Origin: Ruegeria aquimaris
GTDB lineage: Bacteria; Pseudomonadota; Alphaproteobacteria; Rhodobacterales; Rhodobacteraceae
NCBI RefSeq assembly: GCF_025751555.1
Contig: NZ_JAOWLB010000001.1
Coordinates: forward strand, 434,001 to 498,000
DNA: 64,000 nt
Reading direction: 5' to 3'
Shown one piece after another: positions 52,338-62,383 of the stretch (its first letter is position 1; every line of letters begins with the position of its first letter). Below the pieces are notes generated by a model. The model did not search any database, had not been told where the DNA came from, and saw only the letters and a list, made by a program, of their open reading frames with translations. Position numbers and translations under genes: made by a program.

Positions 52338-53249
52338 TCAAGATCTGCCGATAACGTCCTGAAACTCGCGCCATTCGCGCGCCGACAGGCCCGAGTTTTC
52401 CTGCGTCACCGTTTCGCCCGCCAGCATCCGGCGCAGGCTGTCGACCATCTGCGCCGACAGGTTCACCGCGCCCAGCCGGTAATCCTCGAACGCCTTGTAG
52501 GCGAACGGCACCCACTCGGCGACGATCCGGCACATGGCGTCCGCATAGACCCGGATCTCGTATTGCGCATGTGCGTCGGCACGCAGCCGCAGGAAATGGA
52601 ACAGGTTGTGCAAGTCCACCTTCCAGTACCACTGGGTATAGATGTTCGCCGGCAGGTTCATCCGCGCCAGTTCGCGCGCCAGCCCCTGCTGGCCATCCTG
52701 TCCGATCATAGCCTCGTAATTGTCATAGCAGCGCGCGCTGTCAGCCTTGAGAATCTCCAGTACCCGCGCAGCCTCGGCCCCTTCCAGCGTGTCGCCACGC
52801 CCCTGATTGTTGACCGCAGATTGCGCCGCCACATGTTCGGGCGCAGGAATATAGAACTCGCGGTCCAGGATCGAATAGCGGGCCGAATACTCGTTCACAT
52901 TGGCGGTCCGGTGCCGGATCCACTGCCGCGCGACAAACACCGGCAGCTTCACATGCAGCTTGATCTCACACATCTCGAACGGGGTCGAATGCCAGTGCCG
53001 CATCAGATAGCGGATCAGCCCCTCGTCGTTCTGCACCGATTTGGTGCCCTTGCCATAGCTCACCCGCGCCGCCTGACAGATCGCCGCATCGTCGCCCATA
53101 TAGTCGATCACCCGGACAAAGCCATGGTCCAGCACCGGATGCGCCGTATACAGGTGCTCTTCCATGCCTGGCGAAACCACCCGGCGCGTCAACGCGGTCT
53201 GCGCCCGCTGGGCATCGATCTCGGCCAATTGCTCAGGCGATAGCGGCAT
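52338..53249 (-). CDS. thyX: FAD-dependent thymidylate synthase ThyX
   Basis: 303 residues. The ThyX motif RHRX7S appears as R112-H113-R114 to S122 in [14 protein letters not shown]. Other marks are [20 protein letters not shown]. The enzyme makes dTMP from dUMP with FAD and methylenetetrahydrofolate. The ATG at 53249 was chosen ([15 protein letters not shown]); upstream in-frame starts add unrelated sequence. The divergent lipoprotein gene is 199 bases away. Confidence 0.93.
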   Translation of the reverse strand: MPLSPEQLAEIDAQRAQTALTRRVVSPGMEEHLYTAHPVLDHGFVRVIDYMGDDAAICQAARVSYGKGTKSVQNDEGLIRYLMRHWHSTPFEMCEIKLHVKLPVFVARQWIRHRTANVNEYSARYSILDREFYIPAPEHVAAQSAVNNQGRGDTLEGAEAARVLEILKADSARCYDNYEAMIGQDGQQGLARELARMNLPANIYTQWYWKVDLHNLFHFLRLRADAHAQYEIRVYADAMCRIVAEWVPFAYKAFEDYRLGAVNLSAQMVDSLRRMLAGETVTQENSGLSAREWREFQDVIGRS

Positions 53250-53378
53250 CGGGGGTCCTTTCACTAGATGAGTCGCCACGATACTATATCTTGCATTTAT
53301 GGCCACCGAAACCGCGACATAAGGTATGGCTTTTTGGGCACCCTCCACCGGCAAACCCATGCCCCGTTCTCGAAGCAT

Positions 53379-53407
53379 TTGACTTTCCACAACCAAAGCC
53401 AGACTAT
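53379..53407 (+). promoter_or_regulatory. candidate promoter of the lipoprotein-Slam pair
   Basis: TTGACT (53379-53384) and GACTAT (53402-53407), 17 bases apart, 42 bases before the lipoprotein ATG. The -35 box is good, the -10 weak. Confidence 0.35.
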
Positions 53408-53448
53408 GGCTGAAAAATCTCTCTAACAAAGAGCAGAGGCAGGCAGTG

Positions 53449-54501
53449 ATGAGACCCTATTTCGTTGCGCTGGCAACGTGCGTTGCGTTGTCGGCATGTG
53501 GCGGATCGGATGCCGTTTTTGGAACCGATGGCGGCACCGATGGCGGAACCGGCACCGGTGGTGGCACCGACACCGGAAACCCGATCAACAGCGACCGGAC
53601 CGTACCGCCAGGCACGGCATCGCCCTCGCCCGCCGTCGGTATCTTTCGCACCGAGGCCACTAGCACTGACTCCACCTATGATGGAAACGGCTTCGCCAGC
53701 GACATCAGCTATAATTCGACCAACGACACCTTCACCGTCGACAACCTCGGTTTTGATGGTGACAACACCTATTCCCGCGGCTCTACTGTCGGCAGCCTCG
53801 GACCCTTCGCCGTGTACGAGGCCGACGCTCAGTATCTCGACAGTTTCGATGGCGCGCCGATCAACCAGTTCACCCATCGCGCGGTCTATGGCGTGTCCAC
53901 ATCGGGCAACACTCAGTTTGCCATCGTCCGCACCGGTGCCTATGTCGGCTACGGGTTCGGCGGTTTCATCTACCAGCGAGACAACAGCGTGACGCTGCCC
54001 ACCACCGGGCAGGCACAGTTCTCCGGACAACTTGCCGGTCTGCGCGACTACAATGGAACCGGCGGCCTTGAATACACCACCGGCGACGTGGTGATTGCCA
54101 TCGACTTCGACGATTTCAACGACGCGACCGGAACGCGGGGCGATGCAGTGCGCGGTTCGATCAGCAACCGGCGCATCTATGACATTAACGGCAATGATGT
54201 GACAGCCAACGTCATTTCCCGCGTCAATGCCGAGAACAATACCACGCTGTCACGCATCCCGACTGCGACCTTTACCGTTGGTCCGGGTGCAATGGACGAC
54301 AACGGCGAGATCATCGGAACGCTGCAGAGCTATTACACCGACTCGAACGGTCAGACCCAGATTTTCGAGGAAGGCAACTACTACGCCATCGTCTCCGGCG
54401 ACAACGTCGACGAAATCGTTGGCGTAGTCGTGCTGGAAACCACGAAAGATCCGATGGCGTCTTCCGTTCGCGAAACCAGCGGCTTCATCGTCTACAACTG
54501 A
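53449..54501 (+). CDS. surface-lipoprotein candidate with TbpB-like barrel
   Basis: 350 residues. The signal peptide ends in the lipobox LSAC with Cys17 as the lipidated residue and Gly at +2 (outer membrane). A Gly/Thr/Asp-rich flexible linker (about 20-45) follows, then a beta-rich region with many Asp, Asn and Thr, ending [13 protein letters not shown]. The C-terminal half has the alternation of an 8-stranded barrel, like TbpB/HpuA-type surface lipoproteins. It is eight bases upstream of a Slam-like gene, which supports surface display. Ligand unknown. Confidence 0.72.
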   Translation: MRPYFVALATCVALSACGGSDAVFGTDGGTDGGTGTGGGTDTGNPINSDRTVPPGTASPSPAVGIFRTEATSTDSTYDGNGFASDISYNSTNDTFTVDNLGFDGDNTYSRGSTVGSLGPFAVYEADAQYLDSFDGAPINQFTHRAVYGVSTSGNTQFAIVRTGAYVGYGFGGFIYQRDNSVTLPTTGQAQFSGQLAGLRDYNGTGGLEYTTGDVVIAIDFDDFNDATGTRGDAVRGSISNRRIYDINGNDVTANVISRVNAENNTTLSRIPTATFTVGPGAMDDNGEIIGTLQSYYTDSNGQTQIFEEGNYYAIVSGDNVDEIVGVVVLETTKDPMASSVRETSGFIVYN

Positions 54502-54509
54502 GGCGCACC

Positions 54510-55898
54510 ATGCGGGTCCGCCTCGGGACAGTGCTGAGCGCCCTGCCAACAGCCTTGATGCTGTTGGCGGGACAACCTGTGGTCGGCGAACAGCTCACCC
54601 CGGACGAGTTGCGCGCCACCGCCCACCAGGCGCTGCGCATCGGCGCGCCGGAGCAGGCCTATGCCTATTCGCGGGCCCTGCTACAGCGCGATCCCAACGA
54701 CCGGCAGGCGCATCTGATCCACTCGCGCGCGGCCCGCACGCTGGGCCGGTTCGACGAGGCAAAATCGGCGGCGAAATCGGCCTGGGCGCTTTCCACCACC
54801 GACGAACAGAAGTTTGCCAGTTCCATGGTGATGGCGCAGGCCCTCTCCTCTTCCGGTCAGCGCACCATGGCGCAATGGTGGTTGAGACGCGCCGTCGAGC
54901 ATGCCCCGAACGACGACTTGTCCCGCCTTGCCATCCGTGATTTCAAATATGTCCGCGCCCGCAATCCATGGCTGACACGCCTGTCGTTTTCGGTCACCCC
55001 GGACAGCAACATCAACAACGGCTCTTCCCAGCGATCCTCGTTCCTGAACTATCGCCTGTCCGAGGCGATCTATGGCCAGCCGGTCGAATACCAGCTGGGC
55101 GGCACCGCGCTGGCGCTTTCTGGCGTCGAATACTCACTTGGCCTGACGACACGCTACCGGTTCCGCGAAACGCCCACCCGCGCGCATGACGTGATCTTCA
55201 CCACCGATCTGCGCGCCTATACGCTCTCGTCCGAGGCCAAGTCCCTTGCCCCCACGGCCAAGGCCAGCGATTTTGCCTTTGCCTCCTATACCCTCGGCTA
55301 TGGTCAGCGCGGCATGAATTTCGAACGCCGCGGCGAATACCGGTTCGTCGTCGACCTGGGGCAGAGCTGGTATGGCGGCAATGAGTACGCCCGGTTTGCC
55401 CGGCTCAGTCTGGGCCAGACCTATCAGCTCCAACGGGGCCGACAGATCAACGCCCGGATCGCAGGCGAACGGCAGTGGGGCGTGACCCGCAGCGATCAGG
55501 ACACCGTGCGCGCCGACCTGTCCTATACCCTGCCGCTGAGCGGGGGAACCATCCTGTGGACCAACCTGACCGGCGCAGTCGGCACCTCGAACGTGGCCGC
55601 CGACGAATTCACCGAGATTGGCCTGCGCGCCCAGCTTGTCTTTGCCAAACCCGTATTCGGCGCCACCGCGCAGCTGGGGCTCTGGGCGCGCAACCGCGAC
55701 TATGACGTGTCGCCACACAGCCGCGACGGCCGTCAGGAGGACAAGTTCGAGGCCGATTTCACGCTCATTTTCAACCAGATAGACTATTACGGTTTCAACC
55801 CGACCATGCGCGTTTCCGCCTCGCGCACCGACAGCAACATCGCGCTTTATGACGCCAAGCGGTTTGGCGTGAACTTCGGCATTCAGTCCGCTTTCTGA
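54510..55898 (+). CDS. Slam-like surface lipoprotein assembly modifier (TPR + DUF560 barrel)
   Basis: 462 residues. A signal peptide (to about residue 26) precedes an N-terminal helical TPR-like domain (about 30-150, with AYAYSRALLQRDPNDRQAHL). From about residue 150 the sequence becomes beta-rich, starting NPWLTRLSFSVTPDSNINNG (the SNIN motif of Slams) and ending with alternating strands up to a terminal FGIQSAF, which fits an outer-membrane barrel insertion signal. Slam proteins move TbpB-type lipoproteins to the cell surface in Neisseria. Its gene directly follows a matching lipoprotein. Confidence 0.75.
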   Translation: MRVRLGTVLSALPTALMLLAGQPVVGEQLTPDELRATAHQALRIGAPEQAYAYSRALLQRDPNDRQAHLIHSRAARTLGRFDEAKSAAKSAWALSTTDEQKFASSMVMAQALSSSGQRTMAQWWLRRAVEHAPNDDLSRLAIRDFKYVRARNPWLTRLSFSVTPDSNINNGSSQRSSFLNYRLSEAIYGQPVEYQLGGTALALSGVEYSLGLTTRYRFRETPTRAHDVIFTTDLRAYTLSSEAKSLAPTAKASDFAFASYTLGYGQRGMNFERRGEYRFVVDLGQSWYGGNEYARFARLSLGQTYQLQRGRQINARIAGERQWGVTRSDQDTVRADLSYTLPLSGGTILWTNLTGAVGTSNVAADEFTEIGLRAQLVFAKPVFGATAQLGLWARNRDYDVSPHSRDGRQEDKFEADFTLIFNQIDYYGFNPTMRVSASRTDSNIALYDAKRFGVNFGIQSAF

Positions 55899-55965
55899 TC
55901 GCGCTCTCGACATCGCCGCCCACTGCGCTAGGCTCCGTCGCGGAACAATCTGAGGATGGCACGCG

Positions 55966-56394
55966 ATGGCGCTGAAATATCTCCATGTCATGGTCCGGGT
56001 GAAGGACCTTGAGAAATCCATGGCCTTTTACGAACTGCTCGGCCTGCGCGAAATCCGCCGCTATGAAAGCGAGCAGGGCCGGTTCACGCTGGTCTACCTG
56101 GCCGCGCCGGGGCAGGACGAAACGCCGCTGGAACTGACGTACAACTGGGACGGCGACGAGGGGCTGCCTTCGGACAGCCGCCATTTCGGCCACCTCGCCT
56201 ATGGTGTCGATAACATCTACGAGATGTGCGCCATGCTGCAAGATAACGGGGTCACCATCAACCGGCCGCCACGCGACGGGCGCATGGCATTTGTCCGCTC
56301 GCCCGACAACATCTCGATCGAGCTGTTGCAGAACGGCGAGGCGCTGGCACCGGCAGAACCCTGGGTCAGCATGGAAAGCACCGGCCACTGGTGA
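55966..56394 (+). CDS. gloA: lactoylglutathione lyase (glyoxalase I)
   Basis: 142 residues. Glyoxalase I turns the methylglyoxal-glutathione adduct into lactoylglutathione. MALKYLHVMVRVKDLEKSMAFYELLGL has the metal His7, and HFGHLAYGVDNIYEMCAML carries the second-half metal ligand. DGDEGLPSDSRHFGHLAYGV and SPDNISIELLQNGE are typical. The stop overlaps the following DUF1194 GTG by four bases, so an operon is likely. Confidence 0.88.
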   Translation: MALKYLHVMVRVKDLEKSMAFYELLGLREIRRYESEQGRFTLVYLAAPGQDETPLELTYNWDGDEGLPSDSRHFGHLAYGVDNIYEMCAMLQDNGVTINRPPRDGRMAFVRSPDNISIELLQNGEALAPAEPWVSMESTGHW

Positions 56395-57095
56395 CCGGGG
56401 CGGCACGGGCGGCGTTCTGCGCCGCGATCCTGCCGTGGGGGTCGGGTGCGACAGAGGCAGCCGAGTGTCGGCTGGCGCTGGCGCTGGCGCTCGATGTCTC
56501 GCGCTCGGTCGATGCGCGCGAACACGCGCTTCAGCGCGGCGGGCTGATCGCAGCCCTAGGCGCCCCCGAGGTGCGCCGCGCGTTTTTCGCAGCCCCGCTG
56601 CCGGTGGCTCTGGCCGTCTATGAATGGAGCGGGCCGGCAGAACAGCACCTGTTGCTGGACTGGGTTCTGATCCGGGCGCCCGACGATCTGGATCGTGTGG
56701 CAGACCGGATCGGCCAGGCTCCCCGCAACGGCACCGAAGCGCCCACCGCCATGGGACAGGCCCTGCTCTATGGCGCGGCGCTGATGGCGCGCGGCCCCGA
56801 CTGCCTGTTCCACACCATAGACATCTCGGGCGATGGTGAGAACAACGAAGGGCCCGGACCGCAAGATGTCTACGCCCTTCCCGGGTTCGCCGCGATCACG
56901 GTCAATGGCCTGCCGATCAACGGTGCGGAATATGAGACCGAGATCCAGCTCATCCCCTGGTTTCTGGACAATGTGCGCCACGGTCCCGGTGCTTTTATCG
57001 AGGTTGCCCAAGGGTTTGCCGATTTCGAACGCGCCATGGCCGCCAAGCTGGAGCGCGAGCTGTCGGGCCTGGTGATCGGCGCGGTCCTGCCATGA
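56391..57095 (+). CDS. DUF1194 vWA-like exported protein, copy 1
   Basis: 234 residues. A hydrophobic N-terminus (to about ATEAAEC) is probably a signal peptide. The DUF1194 domain follows with the MIDAS-like LALALDVSRSVDAREH (DxSxS) and IDISGDGENNEGPG, features of von Willebrand A folds that bind a metal. GTG at 56391 (GTGA overlap) is the start. Function unknown. Its own stop overlaps the next paralogue by four bases. Confidence 0.82.
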   Translation: MTGAARAAFCAAILPWGSGATEAAECRLALALALDVSRSVDAREHALQRGGLIAALGAPEVRRAFFAAPLPVALAVYEWSGPAEQHLLLDWVLIRAPDDLDRVADRIGQAPRNGTEAPTAMGQALLYGAALMARGPDCLFHTIDISGDGENNEGPGPQDVYALPGFAAITVNGLPINGAEYETEIQLIPWFLDNVRHGPGAFIEVAQGFADFERAMAAKLERELSGLVIGAVLP

Positions 57096-57976
57096 TCCGG
57101 CTGTGCGCCCTTCTCCTCTGCTTGAGCGCCGCACCCGTCCACGCCGCCTGCCGCCAGGCGCTGGCGCTGGGGCTCGACGTGTCCGGCTCGGTCGACGCTA
57201 CCGAATACCGCCTGCAACTTGATGGACTGGCGGCAGCGCTGCTGGCGCCCCAGGTGCAGGACAGGCTGCTTGCCATGCCCTCGGCACCTCTGCGGCTGGC
57301 CGTCTTCGAATGGAGCGAGCCGGGGCATCAGCGCCTGATCCTCACCTGGCGCGAGATCCGCACCGCCGCCGATATCGCCGCGATCGCCGCCCAGCTCACC
57401 CGGACCCGCCGTGCCCCCGCCCCGCCCGGCACCGCCATCGGCCCGGCAATGGCGCATGGCGCGGCATTGCTCGGACAACAGGCCGACTGCTGGAAACGCA
57501 CCCTCGACCTGTCAGGCGACGGCAAGCACAACATGGGTCCGCATCCCCGCGACATGCGCGCGGCGCTGTCCGATCGGGGGGTGACCATCAACGGGCTGGT
57601 GATCGGGGCAGACAGCACCAACGCCACCGACCACCGCCAGGTGCAGATCGGCGAGCTCTCCGCCTATTACCGGGCCTGGGTGCTGACCGGACCCGATGCC
57701 TTTGTCGAGGTTGCGCTGGGATATACCGACTATCAGCGCGCGATGGAGCGCAAGCTGCTGCGCGAACTCGAAGGGCTTGTCCTGTCCGCGCTGCCCGTAG
57801 ACACGACAAACGGGGCCGCACCCGATAAGCCCGAAGTCCGCCCGGATGTTGCGCTTTACCGGGGCGGCGCCGTCCGCGCCCGCCCCGGCCTGCCCGAAAC
57901 GCAGCCATGCCTGCTTAATAGATGTACCGAATCTGGTCGGTCCAATAGCGCTCGACCCGCTTCAGCGCGCTGGTGA
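57092..57976 (+). CDS. DUF1194 vWA-like exported protein, copy 2, with unusual tail
   Basis: 294 residues. Signal peptide MIRLCALLLCLSAAPVHA, then DUF1194 with ALGLDVSGSVDATEY (DxSxS intact) and LDLSGDGKHNMGP. It is a clear paralogue of the preceding gene. The conserved domain ends near residue 230; the last 60 residues (starting TTNGAAPDKPEVRPD and ending SARPASARW) look unrelated, and the end overlaps the convergent MarR gene by 62 bases. The tail may be real or the result of a lost stop codon. Confidence 0.8.
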   Translation: MIRLCALLLCLSAAPVHAACRQALALGLDVSGSVDATEYRLQLDGLAAALLAPQVQDRLLAMPSAPLRLAVFEWSEPGHQRLILTWREIRTAADIAAIAAQLTRTRRAPAPPGTAIGPAMAHGAALLGQQADCWKRTLDLSGDGKHNMGPHPRDMRAALSDRGVTINGLVIGADSTNATDHRQVQIGELSAYYRAWVLTGPDAFVEVALGYTDYQRAMERKLLRELEGLVLSALPVDTTNGAAPDKPEVRPDVALYRGGAVRARPGLPETQPCLLNRCTESGRSNSARPASARW

Positions 57977-58412
57977 TCTCCATCACGCCTTCCGGCCCCA
58001 GCACGCCGCGGCCCTGCAACCCCTCGGCATGGCGCTGGAACAGATCGGTGACCACATCCCTGATGTCGCGCCCCTTCTGGGTCAGCCGCACCCGGACCGA
58101 GCGCCGGTCGATCTCGCAGCGCTGGTGGTGCATATATCCCATGTCCACCAGCTTCTTCAGGTTGTAGCTGACATTGCTGCCCTGATAGTACCCGCGGCTC
58201 TTCAACTCGCCTGCCGTCACCTCGTTGTCGCCGATATTGAACAACAACAGCGCCTGAACCGCGTTGATCTCCAGAACACCGACCCGCTCGAACTCATCCT
58301 TGATCACGTCGAGCAGCAACCGGTGCAACCGCTCGACCAGCGACAGGGCCTCCAGATAGCCCGACATGAAGCTTTTGCCGCCGGCCGTCGTAACCTGCAT
58401 TTCCATACTCAT
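57915..58412 (-). CDS. MarR/LdtR-type winged-helix regulator
   Basis: 165 residues. After a helical N-terminus (SGYLEALSLVERLHRLLLDV) comes a winged helix with YYQGSNVSYNLKKLVDMGYM as recognition helix and HHQRCEIDRRSVRVRLTQKG as wing. This fits MarR-like regulators of the LdtR type, which respond to envelope stress in alphaproteobacteria. I am sure of the fold, less of the subfamily. An inverted repeat AGATTC-N10-GAATCT lies 53 bases upstream of its start. It follows sdhE on the same strand. Confidence 0.82.
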   Translation of the reverse strand: MSMEMQVTTAGGKSFMSGYLEALSLVERLHRLLLDVIKDEFERVGVLEINAVQALLLFNIGDNEVTAGELKSRGYYQGSNVSYNLKKLVDMGYMHHQRCEIDRRSVRVRLTQKGRDIRDVVTDLFQRHAEGLQGRGVLGPEGVMEITSALKRVERYWTDQIRYIY

Positions 58413-58464
58413 CCGTCTCTCCGACTCGCCAGTGCCTGCAAGACACTCTGGGCAGAAAAGCCAA

Positions 58465-58486
58465 AGATTCAGTTAAGTCGGAATCT
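58465..58486. promoter_or_regulatory. inverted repeat before the MarR/LdtR-type gene
   Basis: AGATTC-N10-GAATCT, a possible operator in the 77-base gap between sdhE and the regulator gene. Confidence 0.4.
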
Positions 58487-58489
58487 GTG

Positions 58490-58747
58490 TTATTTTTGAA
58501 ACGTTTGCGAGATATCCTGGATCAGATCGCGAAACCGCTCTGGCGTCGCGACCTGCCCGGTGACCCATTGATACAGGTCCTGATCGTTCTCATGCAGCAG
58601 CGCGTCATACAAATCCAGCGCCGCGACATCCATCTCGCCCAGATTACGCTCAGCATAGGCCGACAGGATCAGGTCCATCTCCTTGATCCCCCGGCGCATC
58701 GACCGCATCTGCATCCGCTTGATCCGGTTTTCCCGGCTTTCGGTCAC
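58490..58747 (-). CDS. sdhE: succinate dehydrogenase assembly factor SdhE (SDHAF2)
   Basis: 85 residues. RMQMRSMRRGIKEMDLILSAY then NLGEMDVAALDLYDALLHEN is the SdhE (DUF339) motif, including the RGxxE signature (RRGIKE) for covalent FAD attachment to succinate dehydrogenase. The GTG start overlaps the XRE stop by four bases (GTGA), so the regulator and SdhE are translated together. It is in a different reading frame of a longer stretch; the GTG at 58747 is the proper start. Confidence 0.93.
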   Translation of the reverse strand: MTESRENRIKRMQMRSMRRGIKEMDLILSAYAERNLGEMDVAALDLYDALLHENDQDLYQWVTGQVATPERFRDLIQDISQTFQK

Positions 58748-59136
58748 GCCTCGGCCTCCATCCGGCGCCGCACCGCCTTTTCCAGCTTGGCCACCCGCCC
58801 TGTCGAGGCCTGCAACTGGGTCCGCAATTCGCGCAGTTCCGCCAGCAGCGTCGTCATGTCCCGCCCCAGATCGTCGTCCTCGGATGCCATGTCCATGCCC
58901 GGTCCCTCGCCGGTGATCAGCCACATGATCGACACGTTCAGCATGCCTGCCAGCATCTGCAACCGGTTGGCACGCGGTTCGGCCAGATCCTCTTCCCAAC
59001 TGGCGATGGTCGACTTCTTCACCCCCAGCCTGCGGGCCAGCTGCGCCTGCGTCATGTCCGCCGCTTCGCGCGCCGCCGCCATCCGGTCGCCAAAGGTTGC
59101 CGAGTCTTGTCCGTAATAGTCGGTCATGTCGCTCAT
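58744..59136 (-). CDS. XRE-family HTH regulator with coiled-coil tail
   Basis: 130 residues. The helix-turn-helix is MTQAQLARRLGVKKSTIASWE (in pieces) within residues 24-80. A C-terminal Leu/Arg/Glu-rich segment (TLLAELRELRTQLQASTG and VAKLEKAVRRR) should form a coiled coil for dimerisation. ATG at 59136 is preceded by GGAAGGA; the ATG three bases earlier is also possible. It overlaps sdhE and is 91 bases from the divergent aspartate aminotransferase, which it might regulate. Confidence 0.85.
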   Translation of the reverse strand: MSDMTDYYGQDSATFGDRMAAAREAADMTQAQLARRLGVKKSTIASWEEDLAEPRANRLQMLAGMLNVSIMWLITGEGPGMDMASEDDDLGRDMTTLLAELRELRTQLQASTGRVAKLEKAVRRRMEAEA

Positions 59137-59194
59137 CATCGTGGTCCTTCCGGGTCTGCATACGGCTTGATCGCCGCTCGGGCGCACCCTATGA

Positions 59195-60430
<1,236 letters not shown>

Positions 60431-60457
60431 ACGGAAACCAAGAAGGAGAGGCCGGGC

Positions 60458-60859
60458 ATGGGCGCCGAGTTGCCAGACTATTACTTCCGGATCCGCGAAA
60501 ACGGCGCCTTTGTCTTTCGCGTCGACACCGAGAACCGCCAGCGCCGGATCGAGATGGACCAGATCGCCATGGTCAACATCAAGAATGGCGAGGTGAAACC
60601 CCATGGCGGCCGCGACCTGACGCCCGAGGACATGAAGGCCATCAAGCGCTGGATGGCCGAGCGGACCGAGCTGCTGGCCCGCCGCGACATCGACGATATC
60701 CTGCGCGCGGTGGACTATCTGAACCTGACGACCCACTGGGTTCAGTCCAAGGCCAGCGATGCGCAGCTGGAAGAGGTTACCGACTCGCTGCTGCTGGCCA
60801 TGCACGATCTGCGCTCGATCCTGGTGCGCAAGAAGGCCGACCGCCTGACCAAGGGCTAA
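60458..60859 (+). CDS. conserved small protein of unknown function (133 aa)
   Basis: 133 residues. YYFRIRENGAFVFRVDTENR begins with a beta-rich part, then a Lys/Arg/Asp-rich helical part (EDMKAIKRWMAERTELLARR), and VDYLNLTTHWVQSKASDAQL. No signal peptide or membrane helix. I do not recognise a named family. AAGGAGAGG lies 10 bases upstream of the ATG, so it is clearly translated. It starts 28 bases after aspC. Confidence 0.75.
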   Translation: MGAELPDYYFRIRENGAFVFRVDTENRQRRIEMDQIAMVNIKNGEVKPHGGRDLTPEDMKAIKRWMAERTELLARRDIDDILRAVDYLNLTTHWVQSKASDAQLEEVTDSLLLAMHDLRSILVRKKADRLTKG

Positions 60860-60926
60860 GCCCGGCCCTTGCCAGCCCCCGCGATTGCCGTACTGTCCCC
60901 ACAAGGCTTGTTGGAGGAGACAGGAC

Positions 60927-62297
60927 ATGGACTGGCAGGACTATCTCGACACGAACCAAACCCGCTTCGAACAGGAGCTTCTGGAGTTTGTCGCCATCCC
61001 CTCGGTCTCGGCCAAGCCCGACCATATGGCGGATGTCGAACGCGCCGCCCAATGGGTCGCCGCGCGCCTGGAGAAGGCGGGCATCGAGAATACCGCCGTT
61101 CTGCCCACCTCCGGCCACCCTGCGGTGTACGGCGACTGGCTGCATGCCGGACCGGACAAGCCCACGGTGCTGATCTACGGCCATTTCGACGTGCAGCCTG
61201 CCGAGCCCTTCGACCTCTGGCTGAGCCCGCCCTTCCAGCCCGAGATCCGCGAGGGCCGCGTCTGGGGACGCGGCGCCTCGGACGACAAGGGCGGCATGTT
61301 CATCCCGATCCTTGCCACCGAGGCGCTGCTCGCCACCACCGGCCGCCTGCCGGTCAACATCAAGTTCCTGTTCGAAGGGCAGGAAGAAATCGGCTCGCCC
61401 GACATGCCGCCCTTCATAGCGGCCGAGGCACGCCGCCTCTCCTGCGACATGATCTTCTCCGCCGACGGCCTGCAATGGACGGCGGACGAGGCGCAGCTGG
61501 TGATGGGCCTCAAGGGGCTGGTTGGTGTCGAACTGATCGTCGAAGGCGCCCAGGCGGATCAGCATTCCGGCCTGCATGGCGGCGGCATCAACAACCCGTT
61601 GATGGCGCTCAGCCAGATCCTCGCCTCGATGAAGGACGCACAAACCGGCCGGATCACCATCGACGGCTTCTATGACGACGTGGTCGAGCTGACGGTGGAG
61701 GATAAAGAGGACATCGCCCGCGTCCCCTTTGACGAGGCGGAATATTGCGCCGAACTGGGCGTGACCGAGGCGTTTGGCGAAGAAGGCTACACCGTGCGCG
61801 AACGGCTCTGGGCCCGGCCCACGCTGGAGCTGAACGGGTTGACCGGCGGCTATCAGGGGGCCGGCAGCAAGACCGTGCTGCCCGCCCGCGCCAGCGCCAA
61901 GATCACCTGCCGGCTGGTCGCCAACCAGCGCCCCGAACGCATCGCCGAGCTGATCGCCGCCCATGTCGCGGCCTATACTCCGCCCGGGGTGACAGCCCGC
62001 ATCGAACATCTGGCAGGCGATGCCGACCCCTTCCTCGTGCCACGCGGCCACAACGCCAGCCAGGCGGCGGGCGAGGTGCTGCGCGAGGTCTATGGCGCCG
62101 ACCCCTATGTCACCCGCGTCGGCGGCTCGATCCCGATCATGACGCTGTTCCTGCGCGCGCTCGGCGTACATGGGGTGATGTTCGGCTTTTCCATCGCCGA
62201 CGAGAATCTGCACGCGCCCAACGAGTTCTTCCGCCTGGAGAATTTCCGCCGCGGCCAGACCGCCTATTGCCGCCTGCTGGAACGGCTGGGCCAATAG
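60927..62297 (+). CDS. M20-family metallopeptidase
   Basis: 456 residues. VLIYGHFDVQPAEPFDLW is the zinc His-Asp motif, ASDDKGGMFIP the bridging Asp, FEGQEEIGSPDMP the catalytic Glu pair and HSGLHGG the later ligand region; the C-terminal LHAPNEFFRLENFRRG supplies the last His. This is the M20 dipeptidase/carnosinase-like group, acting on dipeptides. The lid domain lies between. ATG at 60927 is preceded by GGAGGAGACAGG. Confidence 0.92.
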   Translation: MDWQDYLDTNQTRFEQELLEFVAIPSVSAKPDHMADVERAAQWVAARLEKAGIENTAVLPTSGHPAVYGDWLHAGPDKPTVLIYGHFDVQPAEPFDLWLSPPFQPEIREGRVWGRGASDDKGGMFIPILATEALLATTGRLPVNIKFLFEGQEEIGSPDMPPFIAAEARRLSCDMIFSADGLQWTADEAQLVMGLKGLVGVELIVEGAQADQHSGLHGGGINNPLMALSQILASMKDAQTGRITIDGFYDDVVELTVEDKEDIARVPFDEAEYCAELGVTEAFGEEGYTVRERLWARPTLELNGLTGGYQGAGSKTVLPARASAKITCRLVANQRPERIAELIAAHVAAYTPPGVTARIEHLAGDADPFLVPRGHNASQAAGEVLREVYGADPYVTRVGGSIPIMTLFLRALGVHGVMFGFSIADENLHAPNEFFRLENFRRGQTAYCRLLERLGQ

Positions 62298-62303
62298 CGC
62301 AAC

Positions 62304-62373
62304 CAGAATTTTGAAAAAATTCTGACCCAGAAAATTTCAAATTTTCTGAACCATTTTCTTTCCAAGAAAATGG
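62304..62373. repeat. triple-hairpin intergenic repeat, copy 2 (inverted)
   Basis: CAGAATTTT-GAA-AAAATTCTG (62304-62324), CAGAAAATTT-C-AAATTTTCTG (62328-62348) and CCATTTTCTT-TCC-AAGAAAATGG (62351-62373), each perfect. It is the 10403 repeat in opposite order and orientation, between the convergent M20 and MATE genes. Confidence 0.8.
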
Positions 62374-62383
62374 GCGCCCGGAC

